DNA of 64,000 nt from Minisyncoccota bacterium (GTDB lineage: Bacteria; Patescibacteria; Microgenomatia; UBA1400; PJMF01): assembly GCA_012515515.1 (NCBI GenBank), contig JAAYYE010000012.1:74408-138407 (forward strand), in the 5' to 3' direction. A program made the position numbers and the translations under genes. A model generated the notes under the pieces. That model was not told the DNA's origin, searched no databases, and saw only the letters and a program-made list of their open reading frames with translations. How positions within the stretch are numbered: position 1 is the first letter of the stretch; every line of letters begins with the position of its first letter. Positions 8,277 to 17,016 of the stretch are shown here, in pieces.

Positions 8277-10301
8277 TTAAAAATCTTTGCTAAATTGCTT
8301 CGCTAAGAAGAAAGACCAGGTTCCCGTAGCTACAAAAAACAAGCCTATTACCAATAAACTTAAGGTGTTAAATGTTGAGCCCGCATTATAGGTACCACTT
8401 TGGGTAGAAACCACAGTTTCTCTAATACTGGCTGTTGCTTCTTCAATAGGTTCGACTGTGGGAACGGGAGTTGGCGTTACATCTTTAACTGGTAAATAAG
8501 GATCGCCAGTGCCATGAGGCAAGTCTGAGCCTGTTTGAGCGCTAGCAATAGGTCTCGTTTCATTTTCAATATTACTGCCAGGAGGAGAAACTGTAAAATT
8601 ATAGCTTTTAGACACTTCTTGACCGGTTCCTGGATCGATGTAGGTATAATTAATGCTGTGCTCTCCAGGGCTTAAGTTCTTTTTTAAACTGGCTATATCG
8701 ACCTCAACATTGCCATCGGCATCTGTTTCTACAATGGTTTCAATGGCAGTGTCTGAATGAATCTCGATTTTAACAGTGACATTGGGTGGTAAATTAGCCT
8801 TAATGATTGGCTGGGTGCTTGTTATAACATTATCTTGAGCTGTGCTAGCTTCATCAACTTCGTTTAAATCTAGTATTCGCTGACTATCAGCCAAAGCTGT
8901 TATCTCCTCCTCACCCCATTCATTCTCTAATTGGTTGTTTTGTGCTAAATTGGCATCAGTGCTTGCTTCTTCTTGGATAACTTCGTGTGTTTCCAGCTCT
9001 TCACTATCAACAGAATTTTCGCTACTTTCAAACTCCTCAGCCAACAATTCTTCTCTGGTGGTTAATGATTCTTCGCTAGCCTCCTGACCAACAATAATTT
9101 CTGGCACCGGTTGAGCGCCAGCCACATTCACCACTCTATTAGAGACTGAATTTAAATCAATTCCTTGAACTTTGATTGATAAAACAGTATCTTCACTTAC
9201 TTGTGGGTAAGCATTAAGACTTAAATTAAAAGCATTGGCTAAAGACACTGCCCAACTTCCAGAGGATTTAACAATAGTTGATAAAGCGCCAGCTCCCTCA
9301 GGAGTAACAAAGACAATTGCCCCCTCTCCAGGCTGACCACTTATCTGACCAACTGTTCCATAGATTGTTTGATTATTTGGAGAAGCATTGCTTAAACTAC
9401 TTGCGGTTGTGATTTGATAAGGAGCACCATTGTTATCAAAACTTGAATTGCTGCCAGTGCTTAAATTGTAATAGTAGCTTGTATTTGGCTCTAAACCTCT
9501 GACTGTAATATGGTGTAAACGATACGGCTTAATTACACCAGACAACTGATCACGATCATCACTAGCCTGTTGTTTTATATCATTAGCGCTTGGACCATAT
9601 TTAACAGAAGCAATAATCTCTTCATCAGTATAAAAAGAAACTGTAAAGGCTTTGTCTGTGACATTGCTGACAACAATATTTTGCGGAGTTGTGGCTGGTG
9701 TCGCTCTCGGAGCAAACAGCCCGGTGCCATTTCCAAACAAGAGCACTCCCGCCACCATGGAAACAATTAAAATCAGTAAACCCAAAAGTGTTGGGATTTT
9801 TTTCTTAACTGTTTTATTATCTGTTTTTTTATCTGTTTTTCCGCCTGAAATTTTCCATTTTTTTGAGGGTTTTTCTTTAGCTTTTTTGCCAATTTCTTCA
9901 GTTGGTACAACTTTATCTTTATTTGAATTTGCTTTTGGCATTGTCTTTGCGGGTGAGCTTGGAGCAACGCTTGGAGTTGGAGTTTGAACTGGGGCTGGAA
10001 TTGGAGCTACAGCTTGAGCTGGGACTACAACCTTGCCTGCAGCTGATGTTGGACTGGTAGCTGATGCTACACCTGGCGGAGAGGAACCCGCTGGAGCGAC
10101 TACTTTTGGAGTTGCGCTCGGCAATTTTACTTGTTTTGTTAGATTAATTTGCGCGGGATTGGCTTTTTGAGTATTAACCAACGGATTTGGCATTTTTACA
10201 GGGGTATTGGTTTGAGCAGTTGCGGATTGAGGAGGCACCGGCTTTGGCAAATTTAAACCTAGTTGAGGATTAGTTGGTTGATTTTGATTTAAAATTTGCA
10301 T
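8277..10301 (-). CDS. Large surface protein with fibronectin III-like domain and two membrane segments
   Basis: 674 residues, no catalytic motif. Order: proline/alanine/threonine-rich cytoplasmic stretch (1-150), lysine cluster, membrane helix (about 168-190), then a domain opening PATTPQNIVVSNVTDKAFTV and containing YRLHHITVRGLEPNTSYYY, which is typical of fibronectin III/purple-acid-phosphatase N-domains (about 198-300). An acidic linker (405-490), a second beta-rich domain with YTYIDPGTGQ, and a C-terminal hydrophobic segment ending QFSKDF complete it. It lies downstream of pilN/pilO-like genes, so a role at the envelope near the pilus is possible but unproven. The leader contains two inverted repeats, listed separately. 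Confidence 0.7.
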   Translation of the reverse strand: MQILNQNQPTNPQLGLNLPKPVPPQSATAQTNTPVKMPNPLVNTQKANPAQINLTKQVKLPSATPKVVAPAGSSPPGVASATSPTSAAGKVVVPAQAVAPIPAPVQTPTPSVAPSSPAKTMPKANSNKDKVVPTEEIGKKAKEKPSKKWKISGGKTDKKTDNKTVKKKIPTLLGLLILIVSMVAGVLLFGNGTGLFAPRATPATTPQNIVVSNVTDKAFTVSFYTDEEIIASVKYGPSANDIKQQASDDRDQLSGVIKPYRLHHITVRGLEPNTSYYYNLSTGSNSSFDNNGAPYQITTASSLSNASPNNQTIYGTVGQISGQPGEGAIVFVTPEGAGALSTIVKSSGSWAVSLANAFNLSLNAYPQVSEDTVLSIKVQGIDLNSVSNRVVNVAGAQPVPEIIVGQEASEESLTTREELLAEEFESSENSVDSEELETHEVIQEEASTDANLAQNNQLENEWGEEEITALADSQRILDLNEVDEASTAQDNVITSTQPIIKANLPPNVTVKIEIHSDTAIETIVETDADGNVEVDIASLKKNLSPGEHSINYTYIDPGTGQEVSKSYNFTVSPPGSNIENETRPIASAQTGSDLPHGTGDPYLPVKDVTPTPVPTVEPIEEATASIRETVVSTQSGTYNAGSTFNTLSLLVIGLFFVATGTWSFFLAKQFSKDF

Positions 10302-10307
10302 ACCAAT

Positions 10308-10332
10308 AACAAGACAGTCAAAGTGTCTTGTT
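10308..10332 (-). promoter_or_regulatory. Hairpin in the leader of the fibronectin-type surface protein gene
   Basis: Perfect 9-bp arms (AACAAGACA / TGTCTTGTT) enclose a 7-base loop. The stem ends only 6 bases before the ATG at 10301, so in the mRNA it would cover the initiation region. There is no U-run downstream on the minus strand, so it is not an ordinary terminator for this strand. Regulation of translation is a guess. Confidence 0.5.
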
Positions 10333-10354
10333 TTACTCTATACGAATTGAAAAT

Positions 10355-10425
10355 AGATCACAAGGCGAAAAAAAACCAAACATTGCTTGAAAAGCAAATA
10401 ACAGTCCTAAGAGGCCATGTGATCT
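10355..10425. repeat. Long-loop inverted repeat between two minus-strand genes
   Basis: Arms of 12 bases with one mismatch (AGATCACAAGGC at 10355-10366, GCCATGTGATCT at 10414-10425) enclose 47 bases. These contain an inner 6-bp hairpin (TTGCTT..AAGCAA, 10384-10398). It starts 5 bases after the stop of the acidic membrane protein gene. It may be a structured RNA, a complex terminator or a mobile remnant. I recognise no riboswitch class. Confidence 0.5.
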
Positions 10426-10429
10426 AAAA

Positions 10430-10912
10430 TTAGTATTCGGCAAAATTATTTTCTTCGATAATTTCTTCTGCAGCTTCATCTGCCACTTCAGCTTCATATT
10501 CAAATTCATCCGCAACTTCCGCTTCATATTCGGCTTCATCTTCAACTACATTTTCACCTTCGCCTTCATTATTTATTGATAAATCAGTGATATTCGTTAA
10601 AACACCTTCTTCCTTACTCTTAGCATCGCCAAACTTAAAATAGACAAAAATGGGAAAGGACTCTAATTCTTCATCGCTTACTAGTCGTTTTTCTTCAATT
10701 AGTGAGAAAACGTCGGTTTCTAAGCGAGGAACTAGTGGTTTAGCAATTGCTGTTAAATGTGAATCAATTTGCACTTTTTTTTGAGAAGTGAAAATACTAA
10801 TGGCAGTCCAAAGCAAAATCAGCACTAAAAACAAAACGCCAACCCATAGAATGCTTTTTTGACGACGCAAGCGATTCAACTCTTGTTTTAGTCTGGCTTT
10901 TTCTTTATTCAT
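10430..10912 (-). CDS. Small acidic single-pass membrane protein of the pilus-like operon
   Basis: 160 residues: basic N-terminus (KARLKQELNRLRRQK), one membrane helix (about 22-42), a moderately charged middle, and a very acidic tail with a tandem repeat of EYEAEVADE. It overlaps the end of the PilO-like gene by 4 bases (ATGA), so it is translated with it. Its position after PilN and PilO is where PilP-type or other inner-membrane platform partners occur, but there is no sequence support for PilP. The function is unknown. Confidence 0.6.
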   Translation of the reverse strand: MNKEKARLKQELNRLRRQKSILWVGVLFLVLILLWTAISIFTSQKKVQIDSHLTAIAKPLVPRLETDVFSLIEEKRLVSDEELESFPIFVYFKFGDAKSKEEGVLTNITDLSINNEGEGENVVEDEAEYEAEVADEFEYEAEVADEAAEEIIEENNFAEY

Positions 10913-11544
10913 TCTTTATCCAAAGTTGAACTTAATAAATAATGCGGCAAAGAAACTTTTAATTGAGCTGCTAAATTATCAGACTCTGTCATCTTTTCTA
11001 TTAAAACCTGATCAACCACCACCACTTGTCGTAAATTCATAATTTTTTCAATAAATTCTCTAATGTCTATATAAGAGCCAATAACACCTACATTTATGCT
11101 TAAAAATTCACGCTGATAATCCCCAAAATCGCCACTTAGCAGTTCAGTTTCAACTGTTTCTGGCACTTTTTGAACACTCATTCGGTCAATCGCAAATTCT
11201 CCCTCTCCTGCTAATTTTTCAATTTTTTTCAAGGATTTAACTAAATCTAGTTGTCTAGGAATTGCCTCATCTAATAAATAAAATTGAGGTTGATAAAGAT
11301 CATATTGTTCCTGAGCTGAGGCTAAGCTGGCTAATTTTAGATCCAGCTGTTTATTAATCTCTTTTTTATCAGCAATTTCTTTAACCAAGTCAGCCATAGT
11401 AATTAAAGTCGGACGTATAGCGAAAAGAGCAAAAAAAATGACGACTATTACTGATAAAATTAATTCAATTGATACTCTGGCTACCGGTTTTTGATAGAAA
11501 TCCATTAAAACTGTTGCTAATTGTTCTTGTTTGCTTTTTGCCAT
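10909..11544 (-). CDS. pilO: PilO-like type IV pilus inner-membrane platform protein
   Basis: 211 residues. Cytoplasmic N-terminus, one membrane helix (about 24-46), a coiled-coil segment (residues 50-85, lysine/glutamate/leucine heptads), then an alpha/beta domain with IPRQLDLVKSLKKIEKLAGE. That is the usual PilO layout (helix, coiled coil, ferredoxin-like fold). PilO pairs with PilN in the periplasmic or outer-face ring that supports pilus assembly. It directly follows the PilN-like gene with a 9-base gap. The family is divergent, so identity rests on architecture plus gene order. Confidence 0.65.
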   Translation of the reverse strand: MAKSKQEQLATVLMDFYQKPVARVSIELILSVIVVIFFALFAIRPTLITMADLVKEIADKKEINKQLDLKLASLASAQEQYDLYQPQFYLLDEAIPRQLDLVKSLKKIEKLAGEGEFAIDRMSVQKVPETVETELLSGDFGDYQREFLSINVGVIGSYIDIREFIEKIMNLRQVVVVDQVLIEKMTESDNLAAQLKVSLPHYLLSSTLDKE

Positions 11545-11553
11545 AACTTTTAA

Positions 11554-12153
11554 TTATTTATTCGTTTGTTCGCTAGATTTATTGTTTGCGACAATTTTTG
11601 CCTGCATATCAAACATTAAGCCTGGTAAATCCTCACCTCTAGATTCAATGCTACCTATGCTCACCTCTTCGAAGTGTGGCGATAATTGCACATTTCTAAC
11701 TAAAATATCAAAAGCTGTTTGAGATAGGGCTATGCCTGAAAATACCACTTCGCTGGGTTTAATTGTCAACTCATCCAAGATAACATTGCTTGGAATTGTT
11801 TCGTTTAATAGCGGAAAAATTTCTACTAAATTGGCTTCTTGCTGCAGCTGCTTGATATCGGTCATTTGAGCTTGAACAAACAGGAAGCGTTTTTCTAGAT
11901 CGCCATAAGATTCTATAGCCATTTTTTGTTGACTTATAGCTGAATTTAGATCTGTTACTTGCCGATCTAAAACAAAACGGGTTAAAAAACTAATAATTAC
12001 CACTAATTGAGTAAAAATTACGATATAACGCCCTATAGAGACAGTCCACTTTAGAGATCGACCGATGGCTGTTTCAAAAAAAGGATCCTTGGGTATTAAG
12101 TTGACATCTAAAACAACCGCAGTTCCTTTTTGCTTTTTTCTAGCTTTGGGCAT
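11554..12153 (-). CDS. pilN: PilN-like type IV pilus assembly protein
   Basis: 199 residues. The N-terminal motif VNLIPKDPF just before the membrane helix (about 36-58) is the PilN signature that binds PilM. After the helix come a coiled-coil stretch (LNSAISQQ..LEKRF) and a ferredoxin-like domain (IPSNVILDELTIKPSEVVFSG). It is followed at once by pilO. No pilM lies next to it; murJ is upstream instead. A TACAAT lies exactly 7 bases before the ATG, together with AGGA. Confidence 0.75.
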   Translation of the reverse strand: MPKARKKQKGTAVVLDVNLIPKDPFFETAIGRSLKWTVSIGRYIVIFTQLVVIISFLTRFVLDRQVTDLNSAISQQKMAIESYGDLEKRFLFVQAQMTDIKQLQQEANLVEIFPLLNETIPSNVILDELTIKPSEVVFSGIALSQTAFDILVRNVQLSPHFEEVSIGSIESRGEDLPGLMFDMQAKIVANNKSSEQTNK

Positions 12154-12212
12154 TAATCCTATTGTAAATTAATTAAAGAGAGAATAAAAGAGCTTCTTCC
12201 TTGAGTAATCAA

Positions 12213-13901
12213 CTATTTACCCAATTCACCATCGATTGAGCTATCTAAAAGCACCTCTTCAGAATCACTAAAAACCGATTGCCATTTACCAAACTTAGCA
12301 ATTAAACTATTGAAGTATTTCAATTCTTTAACATCAAACAAAATAGAGAAATAAATATAGGCCAACAAAGCAATAGTGCCTGTCGATACTGTCAAGGCTA
12401 TTAAATCAACAGTTCTAGTGGTATCGAAAACAACTTCGTCGAGAATCTTAAAGGGTAAATATAAAAAGACAGCCATAAAAAAACTAGCCAAGAGTATCTT
12501 TAACTGTGGTAAAAAGAAATCTTTAAAATTAAAGCATTTAATTTTTTTATGCAACAATATTAACATCAACAATAGCTCAACAAATGCGGTCAGGGTAATC
12601 GCGATGCCAATGGCATATACACCCCAATTAAAAACATAAATTCCCAGAATGTTAACAATTATGTAAGTTGCCATGGAGATCATTGACACTAAAAACGGAG
12701 AATGACTATCCTTTAAGGCATAAAAACTACGCACTAAGAGTTGCACCATGGCTTGAGCGGTGATGGAAATAGCTATCAAGGCAACAATTTTGCCCGTGGT
12801 AACAGTAGTTTGCCAGGGGAAGTTGGCTGTTCCAAATATTAAGCGCACTGCCGGAACACGTAAAATTAATAAAAGCACCGAGGCCGGCATGGCTAGAAAA
12901 GAAATTTGATTGAGAGACTGAATTAGCAACTTATTAAATTTTTGCCTATTCTCCTCTGATGATTCTTCAGATAAAAAAGGAAATGATGCCTGACTAATTG
13001 GCACACCAAAAAAACGAATTGGCAAGGTCATTAAACGCCGAGCTAAAGTAATAATCACAAAACTTAAATCTCCAACGCTAGTCGCAAAAAAACCTAAGGC
13101 TAAATTTTGTACTTCACTGATGCCCACGGTTAATAATCGAGGAGGCATCATTTTAAATAGTTTTTTAACACCTGCAAAACGAATATTAAGCAGAGGTTTC
13201 CAGCGATAACCTGTTTTCAGCACGAGGGGGAGCTGAACTAAAAAATGTAAAGCAGCTCCGATCACCACTCCTAAACCCGCTGCATAAATTCCTAAGTATT
13301 TAGCTAAAAATACTGAGCTTAAGATAATTCCCAGATTATAAACAAGAGGGGCTAGCGCAGGAACAATAAAACGCTGATAAGCCTGCAAAATACCTGTTAA
13401 AAAATTAGAAATGGCAAAGAAAAATTGAGCAAATAACATTATTCTGGTTAAATTGACAGCAGTGTCGATTTGCTCAGGAGTAAACTCAACTCCAGTGCGA
13501 GCCATGGTAATGGGACGAGCAAAAATGAAAGCAATAACGGAAAAAATGGCAAAAATTAATAAGACTAAGTTCATCACTATCGATGTAAATTGAAAAGCTT
13601 TCTGCTCGTTTTTTTTCTTTAATTCTGCAAATAAAGGAATAAAAGCAGCTGAGAGAGCTCCCAAAACAATGAGCTGAAACAATAGATCTGGGATTTGAAA
13701 AGCAATTTGAAAAGCCTCATAGGCTTGTTGACTGGCTAACTCATTAAAAAACAGCTTAATTAAAACTCTTTCTCTCAATAAACCCAACAATGAAGAAGAA
13801 ATATTAGCCACAGTAATAATAAATGCTGCAGACAAAATAGAGTTTTGTTTTTTAGCTAACCAGTGAGAGTTGCTTTGAAAAAGTTTATTAAAAGAAATCA
13901 T
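12213..13901 (-). CDS. murJ: Lipid II flippase MurJ
   Basis: Flips lipid-linked peptidoglycan precursor across the membrane. 562 residues with about 14 hydrophobic segments. The MVIN-family N-terminus is well kept: NISSSLLGLLRERVLIKLFF, then AFQIPDLLFQL, LGALSAAFIPLFAE and FARPI. The PRLLTVGISEVQNL stretch and the later RSFYALKDSHSPF, matching the family's R-x-FYA-x-xDT-P motif, confirm it. It heads a minus-strand set continuing into pilN/pilO after a 59-base gap. TATAAT lies 11 bases before the ATG, with no ribosome binding site. Confidence 0.93.
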   Translation of the reverse strand: MISFNKLFQSNSHWLAKKQNSILSAAFIITVANISSSLLGLLRERVLIKLFFNELASQQAYEAFQIAFQIPDLLFQLIVLGALSAAFIPLFAELKKKNEQKAFQFTSIVMNLVLLIFAIFSVIAFIFARPITMARTGVEFTPEQIDTAVNLTRIMLFAQFFFAISNFLTGILQAYQRFIVPALAPLVYNLGIILSSVFLAKYLGIYAAGLGVVIGAALHFLVQLPLVLKTGYRWKPLLNIRFAGVKKLFKMMPPRLLTVGISEVQNLALGFFATSVGDLSFVIITLARRLMTLPIRFFGVPISQASFPFLSEESSEENRQKFNKLLIQSLNQISFLAMPASVLLLILRVPAVRLIFGTANFPWQTTVTTGKIVALIAISITAQAMVQLLVRSFYALKDSHSPFLVSMISMATYIIVNILGIYVFNWGVYAIGIAITLTAFVELLLMLILLHKKIKCFNFKDFFLPQLKILLASFFMAVFLYLPFKILDEVVFDTTRTVDLIALTVSTGTIALLAYIYFSILFDVKELKYFNSLIAKFGKWQSVFSDSEEVLLDSSIDGELGK

Positions 13902-13972
13902 GGCTAAAGCTAATTATAGAGAAAATAAAGAAAAAATAAATCTAAGAATTAATTTGCTCAACTTGTGGGATC

Positions 13973-14001
13973 TTGTATGATAGTCTTTTTTCTTGTATAA
14001 T
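13973..14001 (+). promoter_or_regulatory. Promoter of rpsT-lepA
   Basis: TTGTAT (13973-13978), 17-bp spacer, TATAAT (13996-14001). The predicted start near 14008 leaves a leader of about 25 bases with AAGGA (14021-14025) 7 bases before the ATG. This is one of the few strong Shine-Dalgarno sites in the window. Confidence 0.75.
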
Positions 14002-14032
14002 CGCCTCTTGTTAAATTGAAAAGGAAATAACA

Positions 14033-14269
14033 ATGCCAATTTTAAAAGGCGCTAAAAAAGCACTCAGAGTTAGTAAGAAAAAAAACCTCATTAATCGTAG
14101 ACTGAAATCGCAAATGAAAACAGCTATTGATCAGGTCAAAAAAGAAATTAATCCAAAAAACGTATCTTTGGCTAGTAGCAAAATCGATCGAGCTGTGAAA
14201 AAAAATATTATCCATAAAAATAAAGCAGCTCGCGTCAAATCTCAACTTGCTAAGCTTAAAAGCAAATAA
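14033..14269 (+). CDS. rpsT: 30S ribosomal protein S20
   Basis: Primary 16S-binding ribosomal protein of the small subunit. 78 residues, very basic and helical, with the S20 pattern: PILKGAKKALRVSKKKNLINRR at the N-terminus, then AIDQVKKEI, SLASSKIDRAVKKNIIHKNKAARVKSQL near the end. This matches the conserved AashIDkAa-kgiIhkN-AaRrKSrL block. It has a good promoter and ribosome binding site and is followed after 5 bases by lepA, so the two are co-transcribed. Confidence 0.95.
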   Translation: MPILKGAKKALRVSKKKNLINRRLKSQMKTAIDQVKKEINPKNVSLASSKIDRAVKKNIIHKNKAARVKSQLAKLKSK

Positions 14270-14274
14270 AGACC

Positions 14275-16095
14275 ATGGCTCAGCTTTCGCGAATCAGAAA
14301 TTTTTCTATTATTGCTCATGTCGATCACGGAAAAACCACTTTAACCGATGTTTTTTTGCGCTTAACCAATGCGGTGAGCAAATCGAAATTCCACGAACGA
14401 ATGATGGACTCTAATCCCATCGAACAAGAAAAAGGAGTGACTATTAAACTGGCTCCAGTGCGGATGAATTATAAAGGATATATCCTTAATTTAATTGATA
14501 CACCAGGACATGTTGATTTTGCTTATGAAGTTAGTCGCTCGCTGGCCGCTTGCGAAGGAGCCGTTATGTTGGTTGATGCTACTCAGGGCGTACAAGCCCA
14601 AACCCTAGCCAACTATCAAAAGGCCAAGGATCTTGGTTTAAGCATTATTCCAGTGATCAATAAAATTGATTTGCCTTCAGCAAATATTGAACAATGTTTG
14701 CTAGAAATGATGGAAATTTTTAATTTTAAAGAAGATGAAATTTTGCAAGTAAGTGCTAAAACTGGTTCAGGCGTAGAAAAAATTTTAGAGACAATTATTG
14801 AGAAAGTTCCACCACCTCAATTAACCCTGATCCAAGAAAGAACAAACAATAAATCAAACGCTAATGATGAAAATAAAAGCACTCAAGCCTTAATTATCAC
14901 TTCCAAATTCGACAATCATCAAGGAGCCATTGCCTATGTCAGAGTGGTTCGGGGTCAAATCGATAAAGAAAGCCTGCATTTAATATCTACCAACACTAGT
15001 TTTAATCCAATTGAAATTGGCGTTTTTACTCCTGATCCGACCAAAAAAGAATTTCTTAGCGCTGGTGAGGTGGGTTACATTGCTACAGGATTAAAAGATA
15101 CCAGTCAATTAAAAATTGGTGACACCATTACCAAGACCAAAGAAAGAAAATACGCTGGTAGCCTAGCTGGATATCAAGAACCACAAGTGATGGTGTTTAT
15201 GGATCTTTATCCAATTGATAGTGCAGATTTTACTGAATTGAAGGAAGCGATGGCCAAATTACGCTTGCACGACAGTGCTCTTCAATATCAGGCCACTAAT
15301 TCGCCAGCTCTTGGCAATGGTTTAAGAGTGGGCTTTTTAGGTATTTTTCACGCAGAAATAGTTCAGGAAAGATTGCTTCGAGAATTTAATTTAGCATTAA
15401 TTAGCACTGCTCCTTCAATCACCTATCAAGTCACATTGTCCAATAATAATAGTATATTGATTCACAACCCCACAGAATTGCCTGATTCCAGTCAAATTAA
15501 AGAAATTAAAGAGCCAATTTGTTCCCTCAATATTTTTACTCCAGAAAAATATTTATCCACAATTATGAAGTTTTGCCAAGAAAGACGAGCTGTCTTAAAA
15601 AACAGCTTGCGCGCAGGTAGTCGCAATCAACTTTACTATGAAATTCCTTTTGCAGAATTAGTTAGTGATTTTCACGATCAACTAAAATCAATCACTTCTG
15701 GTTTTGCCTCCATGGATTATCAACTAAGTCATTTTTCAGCGGTGGATGCGGTTAAAGTAGATATCGTAATTAATTTCAACAAAATAGAAGCGCTCAGCTT
15801 TATCACTATTAAAAGTAATGCTGATAAAAAAGCTAGAGCTATCGTCACCAAACTTAAAGAAGTTATACCTCGCCACATGTTTGAGGTGCCCATTCAAGCA
15901 GCCATCGGCGGCAAAATCATTGCTCGGGAAACCATTAAGGCCTTCCGCAAGGATGTGACTGCTAAGCTTTATGGTGGCGATCGCACCAGAAGAATGAAGC
16001 TCCTAAAAAAGCAAAGCATTGGTAAAAAGAGAATGAAACAGTTTGGACAAGTCCAACTGAATCAAGAAGCTTTTTTAGCTATTCTAGAAAATTAG
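14275..16095 (+). CDS. lepA: Elongation factor 4 (LepA)
   Basis: Ribosome-associated GTPase that acts on back-translocation or initiation. 606 residues, the normal family length. G1 AHVDHGKTT (residues 14-22), effector EKGVTIK, G3 DTPGHVDF, G4 NKIDLP and the LepA-specific C-terminal domain with GGDRTRRMKLLKKQSIGKKRMK are all present. The C-terminal block is normally followed by G and basic residues and ends slightly differently here, which is a minor variation. It forms an operon with rpsT. Its stop overlaps by 4 bases the stop of the convergent SurA-like gene. Confidence 0.96.
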   Translation: MAQLSRIRNFSIIAHVDHGKTTLTDVFLRLTNAVSKSKFHERMMDSNPIEQEKGVTIKLAPVRMNYKGYILNLIDTPGHVDFAYEVSRSLAACEGAVMLVDATQGVQAQTLANYQKAKDLGLSIIPVINKIDLPSANIEQCLLEMMEIFNFKEDEILQVSAKTGSGVEKILETIIEKVPPPQLTLIQERTNNKSNANDENKSTQALIITSKFDNHQGAIAYVRVVRGQIDKESLHLISTNTSFNPIEIGVFTPDPTKKEFLSAGEVGYIATGLKDTSQLKIGDTITKTKERKYAGSLAGYQEPQVMVFMDLYPIDSADFTELKEAMAKLRLHDSALQYQATNSPALGNGLRVGFLGIFHAEIVQERLLREFNLALISTAPSITYQVTLSNNNSILIHNPTELPDSSQIKEIKEPICSLNIFTPEKYLSTIMKFCQERRAVLKNSLRAGSRNQLYYEIPFAELVSDFHDQLKSITSGFASMDYQLSHFSAVDAVKVDIVINFNKIEALSFITIKSNADKKARAIVTKLKEVIPRHMFEVPIQAAIGGKIIARETIKAFRKDVTAKLYGGDRTRRMKLLKKQSIGKKRMKQFGQVQLNQEAFLAILEN

Positions 16096-16856
16096 AATAA
16101 ACTGTTCGGCTCAAATCTAAAATAGCGAATCTGAGCGTCATTGCGAATAGTTGTTAACCATTCTTGTTGAGCAGTAGCACGCTTCTCTTGAATTAATTGA
16201 GCTTTGATATCTTCTTTGATTTCTGCAAAATCTACTCCATCGCCCAACAATTCTTTATTGCTTTCAAAATACTCTAATACTTCCTCGTCACTGGCTTGAA
16301 TTTTATCAGCCAAAACTTTATCAATTTGCAAGTTGAGTTTGAGATCTTTTTTAATATCATCTCTGGTAACACCTTGCATGGCTAATAAATCATCTAGACT
16401 TTGCCCCTGGGCGCTTAGGCTTTCTTCAATTTCTTTTAGCTGAGTATCAACTTCTTCATCGCTCACCTTGATATCTAGCTTCTTAATTTCTTGTTTGACC
16501 ACCTCCATAGTGACCAAGGAATCTAAAATTTGGCTAGCACCTTGATTTTCTAATTCTTTAATCACTTGAAAACGAGTAATCGGTTTACCATTCACCATGG
16601 CAACAATTAATTGATCCTTCAAAAACAACATAGCTAAAGCGATTAAAAGAATAATAATCGGCCATAACAATTGTTTTGGCTTAAGTTCTTTTGGCGCTAT
16701 TGCTTCTTTTTTAACTTCTGGTTCTTGAATTACTGCTTTTACAACTTTTTTTACTGGAGTTTTCGCAACTTTGACTGTTTTTTGCACTACTGGCTTTTTT
16801 GCAGGACTTGTCTTTTTAGCCTGAGTTTTGGCTTTTTTAGTTTTTTTAGCTGACAT
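16092..16856 (-). CDS. SurA N-domain-like membrane-anchored chaperone
   Basis: 254 residues: a lysine/alanine/proline-rich cytoplasmic N-terminus (1-65), one membrane helix (about 67-83), then VAMVNGKPITRFQVIKELE, the start signature of SurA/PrsA-type peptidyl-prolyl isomerase N-domains. Helical segments with SDEEVDTQLKEIEESL and ASDEEVLEYFESNKELL follow. No parvulin catalytic domain is present, so it is probably a chaperone for exported proteins only. An AAAGG lies 7 bases before the ATG. Confidence 0.7.
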   Translation of the reverse strand: MSAKKTKKAKTQAKKTSPAKKPVVQKTVKVAKTPVKKVVKAVIQEPEVKKEAIAPKELKPKQLLWPIIILLIALAMLFLKDQLIVAMVNGKPITRFQVIKELENQGASQILDSLVTMEVVKQEIKKLDIKVSDEEVDTQLKEIEESLSAQGQSLDDLLAMQGVTRDDIKKDLKLNLQIDKVLADKIQASDEEVLEYFESNKELLGDGVDFAEIKEDIKAQLIQEKRATAQQEWLTTIRNDAQIRYFRFEPNSLF

Positions 16857-16881
16857 ATCAACCTTTCTTTAATTAAAAGAA

Positions 16882-16917
16882 TCTGATTTATTAAGCATAT
16901 TTAATAAAAAAATCAGA
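16882..16917. repeat. Hairpin-forming inverted repeat between divergent genes
   Basis: TCTGATTTATTAA (16882-16894) can pair with the sequence at 16901-16917 around a 6-base loop, with a 3-base bulge. It lies upstream of both the SurA-like gene (minus) and the bPH2 gene (plus). No T-run follows on either side, so it looks more like an operator or leader structure than a terminator. Confidence 0.4.
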
Positions 16918-16970
16918 CTGCTCCAAAGTTAACATTTTTTTTCAAAAATTACTAGGGGAAAAACCTTTTA

Positions 16971-16999
16971 TTAACATGTATAATAGTTACTGATATAAT
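16971..16999 (+). promoter_or_regulatory. Strong promoter of the bPH2 membrane protein gene
   Basis: TTAACA (16971-16976), exactly 17 bp, TATAAT (16994-16999) preceded by TGA, which gives an extended -10. A second TATAAT sits at 16979-16984. The leader to ATG 17017 is about 10 bases with no ribosome binding site. Confidence 0.7.
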
Positions 17000-17016
17000 T
17001 AAAATAAGATAAATTA

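Noticed and set aside
9570..9987. Overlapping frames on both strands within the surface protein gene
   Set aside because: Low-complexity shadow frames with no start signals; the 674-residue frame explains the region.
10355..10425. c-di-GMP or other known riboswitch before the surface protein gene
   Set aside because: Apart from the outer helix, the conserved loops of the classes I know are absent.
10333..10545. Open frame rich in methionine and lysine on the minus strand
   Set aside because: It is a shifted reading of the acidic GAA/GCA repeats of the gene at 10430-10912.
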